Source of the DNA: Butyrivibrio proteoclasticus
Lineage (GTDB): Bacteria > Bacillota > Clostridia > Lachnospirales > Lachnospiraceae
Reading direction: 5' to 3'
Assembly: GCF_900115735.1 (NCBI RefSeq)
Contig: NZ_FOXO01000012.1
Location: 54,532 to 118,531, forward strand
Length of the DNA: 64,000 nt
Part shown: piece after piece, positions 26,709 to 38,090 of the stretch
Position numbering within the stretch: position 1 is the first letter of the stretch
Layout: each line of letters opens with the position of its first letter
Notes under the pieces: generated by a model
Seen by the model: the letters and a program-made list of their open reading frames with translations, nothing else
Database searches by the model: none
Told to the model about the DNA's origin: nothing
Position numbers and translations under genes: made by a program

Positions 26709-27770
26709 TTATATTTTTGTCTTTTTGCATCTGTATTTTTTGATAGTCCTTGGTATAAACCATATAAACAAAAGGCACAGTGCCATTATCACAAAAGGCT
26801 TTGCCCCCATGGAGATATCCGGTAAAACTCCATAATAAGAAAGCTGATCCACAAGGCAAATTACTAAAACATGATAAAAATAAATATTAGACGATCCCTC
26901 TCTACCTATCTTCCAAAGATACTTTCCACCGCCAATACCTGTCTCAGATAAAAAAAGTATACCAAGCACCATAAAAAGTGCTCCGAAAGGACATTCTTTT
27001 TTTCCAAGAAGAAGGAACTCCGCACTGGAGATTACCATACCTACAAGGATACCTAAAAATCCCGGAACAATCCATTTTCTGCTGCGTACCTTAAACTCAT
27101 CCTCAGAAAGGTCTTCTTTTAATTTGCCAATGTAATCAGAAAACCAGATTCCTATAAGAACAAAAGGCATCCCTTCAAAAAGCCAGTTTCTGAGAACATA
27201 CCAGGTAGTTATGCTGATATCAAAAGGTCTTATAGGATAGAAGGTCTGAAGCAGTTCTCCGAAATAAAGTCCTGCCAAAAGGATCACTACAAGAAATTTG
27301 TACCATTTTCTAAGAACAGGCGCAAATATGTAAATGAGCCCAAAAACATAAAAAAGGGCAAACAAATACCACAGATGGTCAAAAGTATAAGATCCGTCAT
27401 AAATAAATTTGCCGGAATTAAACAAAAAGAACCATCTGGCTTCAGACAGGTTGAATTTGGATGTAAACCATTCTCCAAAACCAATACCATTTTTTAAATG
27501 AAATAAAAATGAATAGACCAGATAAATTAAATAGACAACTCCCGTGGTCTTTAAGAGCTTTCTAAGGGCCTTGCCGACTCTTTTTCTGATATCATCAGTA
27601 TTTCTCATGCTATAAGGTATGAGAAATCGTCCTGATATGGCAAAAAAGAAAGGACAGATATATCTGCTGACAGCGTCCCAAACAAAACCAAATGTCCCCG
27701 GAAATCTGGTGTGACCTATTATCACTCCCATTGATGCGATAAATTTAACTAAATATATAAATGTGTTCAT
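26709..27770 (-). CDS. Acyltransferase 3 family membrane protein
   Basis: The 353-residue protein has about ten hydrophobic segments and the family opening FIYLVKFIASMGVIIGHTRF with the conserved early histidine, then ICPFFFAISGRFL. Members of PF01757 transfer acyl groups to surface sugars or exopolysaccharides. No polysaccharide cluster lies next to it, so the substrate is unknown. Its start overlaps the end of the upstream lipoprotein gene by one base and metH begins 13 bases after its stop, so it appears embedded in the atp-to-ilv transcript. Confidence 0.82.
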   Translation of the reverse strand: MNTFIYLVKFIASMGVIIGHTRFPGTFGFVWDAVSRYICPFFFAISGRFLIPYSMRNTDDIRKRVGKALRKLLKTTGVVYLIYLVYSFLFHLKNGIGFGEWFTSKFNLSEARWFFLFNSGKFIYDGSYTFDHLWYLFALFYVFGLIYIFAPVLRKWYKFLVVILLAGLYFGELLQTFYPIRPFDISITTWYVLRNWLFEGMPFVLIGIWFSDYIGKLKEDLSEDEFKVRSRKWIVPGFLGILVGMVISSAEFLLLGKKECPFGALFMVLGILFLSETGIGGGKYLWKIGREGSSNIYFYHVLVICLVDQLSYYGVLPDISMGAKPFVIMALCLLFIWFIPRTIKKYRCKKTKI

Positions 27771-28285
27771 TATTCTTCTGTGCTCGTTCCTATCGTAGAG
27801 AATTGTATAGAATCCTGTGTCGTTACTGTAATGCCCTCTCCTGTTGGAACTTCGCCATGAAGAACCTGTAACATAACCAGTACTCTGCTATTTGCTCTCT
27901 GGTAATACTGACCAGCAAGTGACTCGCTGTCACCATCGAACTCATTATCATAGGCCTCATGATAAAACTGATCGGCCATTTCCATATAGTCAGCAGCCTC
28001 AACTGCAATGTCTGATATTCCAGAAAACTCCTCTGGAATCGTGAGCTCTGACATTTTCTTATACTCTTCATTCATCTCATCCAAATAACCTAAAAGCTGT
28101 GAGACAGCTTCATCAGAATTAGGATCGATGCTATTGATTGATTCATCAAAATAAGAAAGCTTATTATAAAAAGAGTCCATACTCTCCTTATAGCTTTCAA
28201 GTTCGTCATTTGTTTCCTTCTGACACCCGGTTAAAACCATACCGGCAACCAGGGCACTCAAAAGAAGTGTCCCTCTTTTTTTCAC
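27770..28285 (-). CDS. Small lipoprotein of unknown function
   Basis: The 171-residue protein has a type II signal peptide with lipobox LTGC (Cys21), then a helical, Glu/Tyr-rich domain and a short Thr/Ser-rich C-terminus. It starts with GTG behind AGGA. It lies between atpC (21 bases upstream) and the acyltransferase gene (one-base overlap). The mature region looks like a four-helix-type domain, but no family is recognised. Its placement behind the ATP synthase genes may be fortuitous. Confidence 0.8.
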   Translation of the reverse strand: MKKRGTLLLSALVAGMVLTGCQKETNDELESYKESMDSFYNKLSYFDESINSIDPNSDEAVSQLLGYLDEMNEEYKKMSELTIPEEFSGISDIAVEAADYMEMADQFYHEAYDNEFDGDSESLAGQYYQRANSRVLVMLQVLHGEVPTGEGITVTTQDSIQFSTIGTSTEE

Positions 28286-28306
28286 ACTTCCTACTCCCCA
28301 TTTAAA

Positions 28307-28732
28307 TTAATCTTTATACTTAGAAACAGCTGACAATCTTGTAAGAGCTCTTGCAAGTCCTGCCTGAGACTTCTTAAATTCCTTGATTGACTGTTTCTGC
28401 TGCAGGTGCTCCTTAGCATATTCGTAAGCTTCCTGCGCTCTTCTCTTATCAATATCCTCAGGTCTTTCAACAGTATTTACAATGACAATACATCTGTTAT
28501 TGGCAACCTGAACAGAACCAAGGCTTACTACTCCAACGGTCCATTCGCCACCCGGCTTTTTTATCTTGATTATACCGTCAGAAAGAGCAAGGATCATCTC
28601 CTCATGGCCTGCTAAAACAGCAAGCTCCCCATCATCACAAGGAAGAATGATCTCTTCTGCCTTATCATCATAAAATATTCCGTTTACGGAAATGACCTGA
28701 AGGCCAAAGGTTGCTACCCTTTCCTCACTCAT
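28307..28732 (-). CDS. atpC: F-type ATP synthase epsilon subunit
   Basis: The 141-residue central-stalk subunit has the N-terminal beta-sandwich (FGLQVISVNGIFYDDKAEEIILPCDDGELAVLAGHEEMI in pattern, including the GELAVLAGHE core) and the C-terminal helical pair that can inhibit the enzyme. The start is three bases behind the atpD stop with GAGG upstream. Last atp gene of the operon. Confidence 0.93.
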   Translation of the reverse strand: MSEERVATFGLQVISVNGIFYDDKAEEIILPCDDGELAVLAGHEEMILALSDGIIKIKKPGGEWTVGVVSLGSVQVANNRCIVIVNTVERPEDIDKRRAQEAYEYAKEHLQQKQSIKEFKKSQAGLARALTRLSAVSKYKD

Positions 28733-28734
28733 AC

Positions 28735-31031
<2,297 letters not shown>

Positions 31032-31045
<14 letters not shown>

Positions 31046-32825
31046 GAGCTATCTCTATTTCTTCCTTAAGCTGTTTGTTTTCAACATCATTAAACGCATC
31101 AACACTATCAAGAATTCTCTTTTTAAGCTGGTCCGAAAGTTCTCCGCTCTTTTCAAGTTCTTCACAGATCTCCCCCTGCTCAGTATTGAAATAGTTAAGG
31201 AGTTTTTCTTTATAATCCCTTACCCGTTTAACGGGAACAAGATCCAGTCTTCCGGCATTAGCTGCTACAAGGATGATAACCTGCTCATGCATCTTAAGAG
31301 GATGCTCAAGAGGCTGTTTTAAGAGTTCCATAAGAACGCTTCCATGACGCAGCTGATTCTTGGTAGTCTCATCAAGGTCTGAGCTGAACTGTGTGAACAC
31401 AGCCATTTCTCTATACTGTGCAAGGTCAACTCTTATACTTCCGGCAGATTTTTTCATTGCCTTGGTCTGAGCTGCACTACCTACACGAGAAACGGAAAGT
31501 CCTACATTTACAGCAGGTCTCATACCTTCAAAGAAAAGATCACTTTCAAGGAATATCTGTCCATCAGTAATTGAGATAACATTGGTAGGAATATAGGCAG
31601 ATACGTCGCCTCCAAGTGTCTCAATTATTGGAAGTGCTGTGATAGAGCCGCCTCCAAGTTCTGATGAAAGCTTACATGACCTTTCCAAAAGTCTGGAATG
31701 TAAATAGAATACGTCTCCCGGATAAGCCTCTCTTCCCGGTGATCTCTCAAGAAGAAGAGAAAGCGCTCTGTATGCTACCGCATGCTTGGAAAGATCATCA
31801 TATACGATCAGTACATCTTTTCCATCATGTAAAAAGAACTCTGCCATCGCCGTTCCTGAATAAGGAGCGATATACTGAAGTGGCGCCATGTCAGAAGCTG
31901 TTGAGCTGACTACTATTGTATAGTCCATTGCCCCTGTCTTTTTAAGGGTCTGGACGATCTTGGCAACAGTAGATGCCTTCTGACCAATGGCCACGTATAT
32001 ACAAATTACATTTTTGCCCTTCTGGTTTATGATCGCATCAAGAGCTATTGAAGTTTTGCCGGTCTGCCTGTCTCCAATAATAAGTTCTCTCTGCCCTCGT
32101 CCAATTGGGAACATGGTATCTATAGACAAAATACCGGTCTCCATAGGCTCATTAACTGACTGTCTCTCAACAATACCAGGTGCAGGCTGCTCTACAGGTC
32201 TGTACTCAGTTTCTTTTATTTCACCAAGTCCATCAACAGGTGATCCAAGCGCATCAACAACTCTTCCAACAAAAGCCTCACCAACAGGTATTCCGGCTTC
32301 TTTGTAAGTTCTGACAGCTCTTGTACCCTGTCTTATTCCTGCGTCATTACCAAAGAGGATACAACCGATGTGGTCACTTCTGATATCCTGTGCCATTCCT
32401 CTTGTACCATCTTCAAATTCGATGATCTCGCCATAAAATGCATGCTCAATACCATCTACATTGGCTATGCCATCACCAACCCAGGTAACTGTTCCTACTT
32501 CCCTGTCTTCAACCTGAAGCTTAAAGTCCACGACCTTATTTCCAAGCATGGATATGATCCTGCCTGTATCGTGTTCTTCAGTTTTCTTGCTAAGGTTATT
32601 AAGTTCTGCGCGGAGCTGCTTTGCTCTGCCTGCATCAGACCAGTCATATTCAAAGTTCTTGCAGGATACAACGAAGCCTCCTCCTATAGAAGGATCCTCT
32701 ATTGTCTCGACTTCAATAACTGCGTCATCGAACTTTTTTTCAAGAATTTTCTTAATCTTTTCAATCTGCTCTGAACTTGGAGGAGTACTTGCATAGCGCA
32801 GTTTTGCTTTTAAAGTTTCACTCAT
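31032..32825 (-). CDS. atpA: F-type ATP synthase alpha subunit with fused delta C-terminal-like domain
   Basis: The 597-residue protein is about 95 residues longer than usual alpha subunits. From about residue 105 it is a normal alpha: [16 protein letters not shown], Walker [22 protein letters not shown] and [13 protein letters not shown]. Residues 1-75 ([20 protein letters not shown], then [12 protein letters not shown]) resemble the C-terminal domain of the delta/OSCP subunit, which has the pattern AxxxTA-PLxxEQ...DPSLIGGxxV. No separate atpH exists between atpF and atpA. The ATG at 32823-32825 follows GGAG by six bases and overlaps the atpF stop by eight bases. The fusion would put up to three delta-like domains on each F1. 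Confidence 0.93.
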
Positions 32826-33309
32826 TATTTGCTCCAGCTTCACTTATAAATTTCTCATACAGTTCCATATCATCTTCTTTGCTGTGTTTTGTCGCAGCAA
32901 TCTTAGAAGCGGCATCCACAACCATATCTGTGAGCTGAGCCGCATAAGCTTCTTTTGCACGCTCGTTCTCAACTTCTGCATTGTGTCTCGCTTCAACTAT
33001 GATCTGCTCACCCTTTTTCTTGGCTTCACTTACGATCTTTTCATACTCGTCATAGCCCTGCTTCTTGATGTCAGCAAGAATCTGCTCTTTTTCTTCATCA
33101 GCCATCGCGATTTTCTTTTCATATTCTTTCTTGGTGGCAATAGCAGACTTAGTGGCCTCATCAGCAGTTTTAGTGGCAAGATCCACTTCTTCTCTTCTCT
33201 GCATCAGAACCTTGTCCACTCTCCCAAAAAGAAATTTCCTGAACAAGAAATACAGAATGAGAAGATTAAATATAGTACATGCTATGTTTACAATACTGGT
33301 TGTTAACAC
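32818..33309 (-). CDS. atpF: F-type ATP synthase b subunit
   Basis: The 163-residue stator subunit has one N-terminal membrane helix (about 5-25) and a long charged helix ([20 protein letters not shown] and onwards) that forms the peripheral stalk. It starts with GTG behind AAGGGG. Its C-terminal codons overlap the atpA start. Length is normal, so it has not absorbed the missing delta domain as mycobacterial b-delta has. Confidence 0.93.
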   Translation of the reverse strand: MLTTSIVNIACTIFNLLILYFLFRKFLFGRVDKVLMQRREEVDLATKTADEATKSAIATKKEYEKKIAMADEEKEQILADIKKQGYDEYEKIVSEAKKKGEQIIVEARHNAEVENERAKEAYAAQLTDMVVDAASKIAATKHSKEDDMELYEKFISEAGANNE

Positions 33310-33345
33310 TTTGTATCCCCTTTACACGTCTAGAATTATCTTCTC

Positions 33346-33564
33346 TTATGAGAAAAGAATGATCATGATAGCAACTACGAAACCATAAATAGCTGTTGCC
33401 TCTGCAAGAGCGCAACCAAGAAGCAAAAGTTTCATGATCTTGCCATCTGCTTCAGGCTGACGGGCAACGGCATCCGTTGCCTTTGAGGTAGCAAGTCCGA
33501 TACCAAGACCTGCTCCAATTCCTGTAAATGCGGCAATGCCTGCTCCAATCGCTGTTAAACTCAT
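33346..33564 (-). CDS. atpE: F-type ATP synthase c subunit
   Basis: The 72-residue two-helix rotor-ring subunit has the glycine-rich helix 1, the polar loop ARQPEA and the ion-carrying glutamate in ALAEATAIYGF. Compared with Na-dependent rings (Gln in helix 1 and Ser after the Glu), this protein has Ile and Ala at those positions, which points to proton coupling; that is inference from the alignment by eye. The start follows AGGAGG. Confidence 0.95.
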   Translation of the reverse strand: MSLTAIGAGIAAFTGIGAGLGIGLATSKATDAVARQPEADGKIMKLLLLGCALAEATAIYGFVVAIMIILFS

Positions 33565-33590
33565 TATAATTCCTCCTTTTTGTGTAAATA

Positions 33591-34274
33591 TTATTCCACT
33601 GCTTCTTTAATATAGAGTGATGTCAAAAATGCAAAAACATAAGCCTGTATACATCCATCGAAAATATCAAAGTACAAGCTAAGTAGTGCCGGGAAGATAA
33701 CCGGTACTACAAACTTTATAAGTTCCATGATAACTGTAGCACCTAAGATGTTACCAAAAAGTCGCATACATAGAGAAAGCGGCCTGATCAAAAGCTCTAA
33801 GACATTCATCGGTGTAATTACAGGCATTGGCTCTGTGAATCCTTTAAGCCACTTCTTAGGACCTTTCTTGCGAAGACCTGCTGCCTCTACGAGTACAATA
33901 CTCATAACCGACAACGCTATAGTCACTGTAAGATCCATAGTCGGAGGTGTAAGCCCAAACAGACCGACCATATTGGAGCAGGCAATAAAGATAAGCACTG
34001 TCGCAATATAATCTACATACCTCTCACCTTCCTCGCCGAGCATTCCCTTAACAGCACCTCTTATCCAGAGAACAAAGGCCTCAACTGCCGCCTGCCTCTT
34101 GGAAATATTATGCACTTTCAGATTGCTTGTCATGATCAGAATAAAAATAAAGACAAAACCAATAATCACCCACGAAAGAACAACGGATTTATAGATATCA
34201 AAAAATCCATTGCCAAAAGGGAAGTGAATTAAAGTTTTGTCTTCCATAAGGATTTCATTTAGTAATTCCTTCAT
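33591..34274 (-). CDS. atpB: F-type ATP synthase a subunit
   Basis: The 227-residue membrane stator has the essential arginine in LSLCMRLFGNILGA and the C-terminal helix YVFAFLTSLYIKEAVE. Together with the c ring it forms the ion path. It is the first gene of the atpBEF-A-GDC operon; no atpI precedes it. GGGG lies eight bases upstream of the ATG. Confidence 0.94.
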   Translation of the reverse strand: MKELLNEILMEDKTLIHFPFGNGFFDIYKSVVLSWVIIGFVFIFILIMTSNLKVHNISKRQAAVEAFVLWIRGAVKGMLGEEGERYVDYIATVLIFIACSNMVGLFGLTPPTMDLTVTIALSVMSIVLVEAAGLRKKGPKKWLKGFTEPMPVITPMNVLELLIRPLSLCMRLFGNILGATVIMELIKFVVPVIFPALLSLYFDIFDGCIQAYVFAFLTSLYIKEAVE

Positions 34275-34334
34275 ATTTTTTTACCCCAGCATCTATTTTT
34301 TGTTGACCCCAATTAATCCTCCATTAACGAAAAC

Positions 34335-34379
34335 CCCCAAGCTATCTATAATTATAGAAAGTGCTTGGGGATTGTGCAA
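34335..34379 (-). promoter_or_regulatory. atp operon promoter embedded in an inverted repeat
   Basis: TTGCAC (34374-34379) and a perfect TATAAT (34351-34356) are 17 bases apart on the minus strand, with a start expected near 34344. Inverted arms CCCCAAGC (34335-34342) and GCTTGGGG (34363-34370) flank the -10: one sits in the spacer and the other at the start of the transcript. The same arms could form a terminator stem for the upstream GLUG gene (followed by GTTTT) or bind a regulator. Confidence 0.75.
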
Positions 34380-34402
34380 CCCTTTTATTGATTGTTTATT
34401 TT

Positions 34403-37400
34403 TTAATCATTTTTGTTTATTTTTTCGTCTTCTTCATTAACATTTTCAGTGCTCTCATCATAAAAAATCTGTTCTTTATTTTCAATTTTTTCAGAAATCT
34501 TACCACCAATCTTATTGAGAATTCCGGGGAGCTTTCCGCCATGTCTTACAATAAATACTATTATAAGGATAATTATCAGAAGTATTCCAGCTATAATACC
34601 AACAATTCCCAATATGACCAGGTATACTGCTTTGTCCGCGCCGTTGAACTTTATATCAAGTGTAAAGCTATTACCTTCAATCTCGTAAATATTGTAGTTC
34701 CCAAGTTTTCCCTTTTTCTCAAGAAGAATCTGCTCATCACCATTTACCAGATACACATCATATTCTTTGAAGCCCTTTGCAAGCTCTACAAGAGGTTTTA
34801 TCCTTACATCATGGACACTTGCTCCATCATCAGGAATCTCAACAACAGCAGTCTCGTACTTTACCAGATCTTTTATATTAGCAACTTTTTCAAAATTTCT
34901 ATCATCGTAGTGCAAGGTATGAGTTACTTTAAGCATGTCATTTTCCTTAAATTGTCCATCTACCAATATTTCTGCCTGATAAAAGCCATCTTCATTTTTT
35001 GATGTATCTTCGGAAATTGTAGTTCTGTACTTCATATATGAAGCAGTAATTATTTCATCAGTTTTTATGCTATCTATACTATCCTGATCCCACGAAACAT
35101 AATACCCTTCCCTGGGTTCTATTTCAGGATAATTATCGAGAGTCATCTTCTCTCCATATCGCTTACTGACTTTTTTTATCAGCTTTTCTCCTCCGTCTAT
35201 ATTTTCATCCTCAAGAATAAATGAAACTGTGAGATTCTTAAAATCATATGGAAGATCAGATTCACTAAAGCTAACAGGTTCAGCTTTAAGAGACTGACTT
35301 GTTCTGTCAATCCCCGCAAGATCATCACTTATAAATGTATTGTTCCTTACTACGCCATCATCGCTTATATGGCCTGAAATCGCTCCATAAAAGCTTGCAG
35401 CATTCTCTATTTTTACCAAAGACAGACAGTCGCTTATATTCTGCCCATCTCCTGTGATTCCGCCAACATAAGACTCTCCTGAGAGTATTCCCATAGAGGA
35501 AGAATTCACCACATAAGATAAAGATCTACCGCAGACACCACCTGTATACTGGCCTGAATTAGACTTAAGATTACCAAGATTAGAACATTTCAAAATTGTT
35601 CCCATTTCCTGAAGTCCGCAGATTCCGCCGACATAGTTTTTTTCACCTGTCGCGCTACTGTAATTCTTATTATTCCGAAGTACACACTTTGTCAGATATG
35701 AGCTGTTAAGCTTGGAATCCTTAATACCCGTCGCGTCACTTTCTTTATCAAAGTCATATTCAATTGCCATAGTTCCGGCAATACCTGAAGTATCAATGTC
35801 GCCGGCAACATCTCCGTAATTAATACACCAATCTATAGTCGCATCAGTACAAACCTCTGCCTCGTCAAAAGAAACATCTTCATAATTTGATGTATAATCT
35901 GCCTCAAGAACTCCGTCAACTGCGTCTGAAAACAGCATCATTATTGTATTGAACTGGTCATTCATTTCCTGAAGGTCATCTACAATAACTCCCGTAGCAT
36001 TATTCATCTCAGAATTAAGCAGTCCAAAGTTATCATTCATCCCCTGCATATTGTCAACAAAAGATGTAGTGCGGGCTCTATACTCACTACTAAACTGAGG
36101 AAGAACTATATCATCTCTTCCTGCTACATTCTTAACTATGGCTTTAGTATCATTCCCAGCCTCCTTAAGATGTTCTGTCGCCTTCTCAAAAGAATTCATG
36201 GCTTTAACCGCATCTTCTCTGGTGGCATCAGTCATTTTTGAAGTAGCCTCTGATGCAATAGCCACCACCGTAGCACTGGAGGTCGTCAGATCATCAATAT
36301 AGGCATCCTCTCCGTTATCTCCGGTTACAGGGCTCTGATAATTTCCCCTTGCATACCTGTCAGCCTCACCGGTTGCATCTTCTTCTGCGTTCCTGTGAAG
36401 TGTCTGGTCTACAGAATATCTTGTATCAGTATCGTCGCTAACCGGGAATTTCGCATCATCTTTGCTGTGCTTCCAGATACCGTCCCTCACATCTTCTTCA
36501 AGTTCCGTTCCATCGCCTAAAACATAGATCAGATCCTCTGTTTCTTCTTCTACTGATCTGTGAATTTTTAGATATTCATTGTATTTTTCAAAAAACTTTG
36601 ATTCAAACAGTGCATCGTACTGGCTCTCAAGCCCCTCAAGTACATCAAGTGCGTTGTTGTACTGCTCTTTCTGATCTTCATCCATGTATTGTTCGAGATC
36701 AAGGTCTTTTGCCGTGTCCTTAAGACTTCCGGCAGAATTATGAAGATCTTCTGCTGCATAAGACACCTGATCAAGTGCCCCATCCTGTTTGGACGACTCA
36801 TCAAGTACATAATCAACTCTTGAAAAAGCTTCTGTAGCGGCCCCAGACACACCATTAGCATAATCTATAGTTCCCTGAGCAATATATTTAACATCTTTTA
36901 TAGCCCCATCAGTAAACTGTTGAATTGCAGATAGCCTGCTTGATATAGTGTTTGACTGATTTCTTGTATCATTCAAAGTCACAGTAACAATGTCATGTAG
37001 TTTTCCAATAGCTTCTGAAAGCTGATATGCAATATCAGAGCTAAGATCCACCGTAACATAAGGTTCAGCCTGACCTACAATTCCTCCCACATCTTTTCTT
37101 CCAAGTACATTTCCATTGTTCGTGCAATAATACAGGTAACCTGACTGTCTGCCGGCAATACCGCCAATGTTATAGCCTACATGCTCGTAGCCTACATTTC
37201 CTATATTGATGCTTCTCCCAATTATTCCTATTGATAATCCTGCTATCCCACCTATATCCGATGCTGTAACATCTGCATTTGCCTCTTCAGCGGTATTGTT
37301 CAGATTTTTTACAAGTGATATCACCTTGTTGAGAGTGCTCATTGAATCTATTGTGATCTGAGTATCTTCATTGGTTGTATTTACCAGTGCCTCGTTGGTA

Positions 37401-38089
37401 CAGCCGTAGATATTTCCCATGTTCTCGCCGGCAATACCTCCCACATAATGAACTCCATGAATAAAGCCTCTTGTTGTACAGCCTTTAATATCTCCTGATA
37501 GCTGATTTATGCCTGCTATGCCGCCAATATAGTCATTGGCTGTGATTACGCCCTCAAATTCACAATTTTGAATATGACCACTGTTATCAGATACAATGCC
37601 TCCAATTATGATGTTTTCACCACTTGGCAAAATGGAGGCTTTAACCTTAAGGTCACTTATGCTTCCTGTCTTTTGAAGAGTTACAAAAAGTCCCATATGC
37701 GAAATGTCTTTTCCAATTGTAAAATCGCTTATGGTATGACCATTTCCTACAAATTCTCCTGCAAAAGTGGGAACACCTTCAAAATTTGTTCCAAGCAGTG
37801 AAATATCTGCATTTAAGATAACTCTTTTATTTACAGACCAGGTATCAAGCTTACAGTTTTCAGAAAACTTAAGAAAATCTTCAACAGAGCTTATATTTAT
37901 CTCTTCTATTTCCTCTGATATTTCAGCCTCGATATCTTCCTTGATATCTTCATCCACATCAACTTCGTTCTCAATAGCTCTTTCCTGGGTTCCGGTCTTA
38001 ATTACTTCGCCCTCCGTGGCAAATGCTGAAAGCGGCATTACAAAAGCCAGATTTATTCCAAAAAGGAGTGCACATAATTTCTTTTTCAT
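34403..38089 (-). CDS. Giant secreted/membrane-anchored GLUG-repeat and coiled-coil protein
   Basis: The 1228-residue protein starts with a signal peptide (MKKKLCALLFGINLAFVMP, cleavage near AFA). Residues about 100-360 contain GLUG-type repeats built on IGGIAG/VGGIAG followed by NxGN motifs. About 360-780 is a helical, coiled-coil-rich region. About 800-960 returns to GLUG repeats (YVGGICG, YTGGVCG, YVGGITG). Then comes a beta-rich part and a C-terminal membrane helix with an acidic cytoplasmic tail. The ATG at 38087-38089 has GGAGGAG upstream and directly follows the MMPL stop codon, so the two are co-transcribed. The layout recalls YhgE/Pip-type partners of export systems; the function is unknown. 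Confidence 0.8.
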   Translation of the reverse strand: MKKKLCALLFGINLAFVMPLSAFATEGEVIKTGTQERAIENEVDVDEDIKEDIEAEISEEIEEINISSVEDFLKFSENCKLDTWSVNKRVILNADISLLGTNFEGVPTFAGEFVGNGHTISDFTIGKDISHMGLFVTLQKTGSISDLKVKASILPSGENIIIGGIVSDNSGHIQNCEFEGVITANDYIGGIAGINQLSGDIKGCTTRGFIHGVHYVGGIAGENMGNIYGCTNEALVNTTNEDTQITIDSMSTLNKVISLVKNLNNTAEEANADVTASDIGGIAGLSIGIIGRSINIGNVGYEHVGYNIGGIAGRQSGYLYYCTNNGNVLGRKDVGGIVGQAEPYVTVDLSSDIAYQLSEAIGKLHDIVTVTLNDTRNQSNTISSRLSAIQQFTDGAIKDVKYIAQGTIDYANGVSGAATEAFSRVDYVLDESSKQDGALDQVSYAAEDLHNSAGSLKDTAKDLDLEQYMDEDQKEQYNNALDVLEGLESQYDALFESKFFEKYNEYLKIHRSVEEETEDLIYVLGDGTELEEDVRDGIWKHSKDDAKFPVSDDTDTRYSVDQTLHRNAEEDATGEADRYARGNYQSPVTGDNGEDAYIDDLTTSSATVVAIASEATSKMTDATREDAVKAMNSFEKATEHLKEAGNDTKAIVKNVAGRDDIVLPQFSSEYRARTTSFVDNMQGMNDNFGLLNSEMNNATGVIVDDLQEMNDQFNTIMMLFSDAVDGVLEADYTSNYEDVSFDEAEVCTDATIDWCINYGDVAGDIDTSGIAGTMAIEYDFDKESDATGIKDSKLNSSYLTKCVLRNNKNYSSATGEKNYVGGICGLQEMGTILKCSNLGNLKSNSGQYTGGVCGRSLSYVVNSSSMGILSGESYVGGITGDGQNISDCLSLVKIENAASFYGAISGHISDDGVVRNNTFISDDLAGIDRTSQSLKAEPVSFSESDLPYDFKNLTVSFILEDENIDGGEKLIKKVSKRYGEKMTLDNYPEIEPREGYYVSWDQDSIDSIKTDEIITASYMKYRTTISEDTSKNEDGFYQAEILVDGQFKENDMLKVTHTLHYDDRNFEKVANIKDLVKYETAVVEIPDDGASVHDVRIKPLVELAKGFKEYDVYLVNGDEQILLEKKGKLGNYNIYEIEGNSFTLDIKFNGADKAVYLVILGIVGIIAGILLIIILIIVFIVRHGGKLPGILNKIGGKISEKIENKEQIFYDESTENVNEEDEKINKND

Positions 38090-38090
38090 A

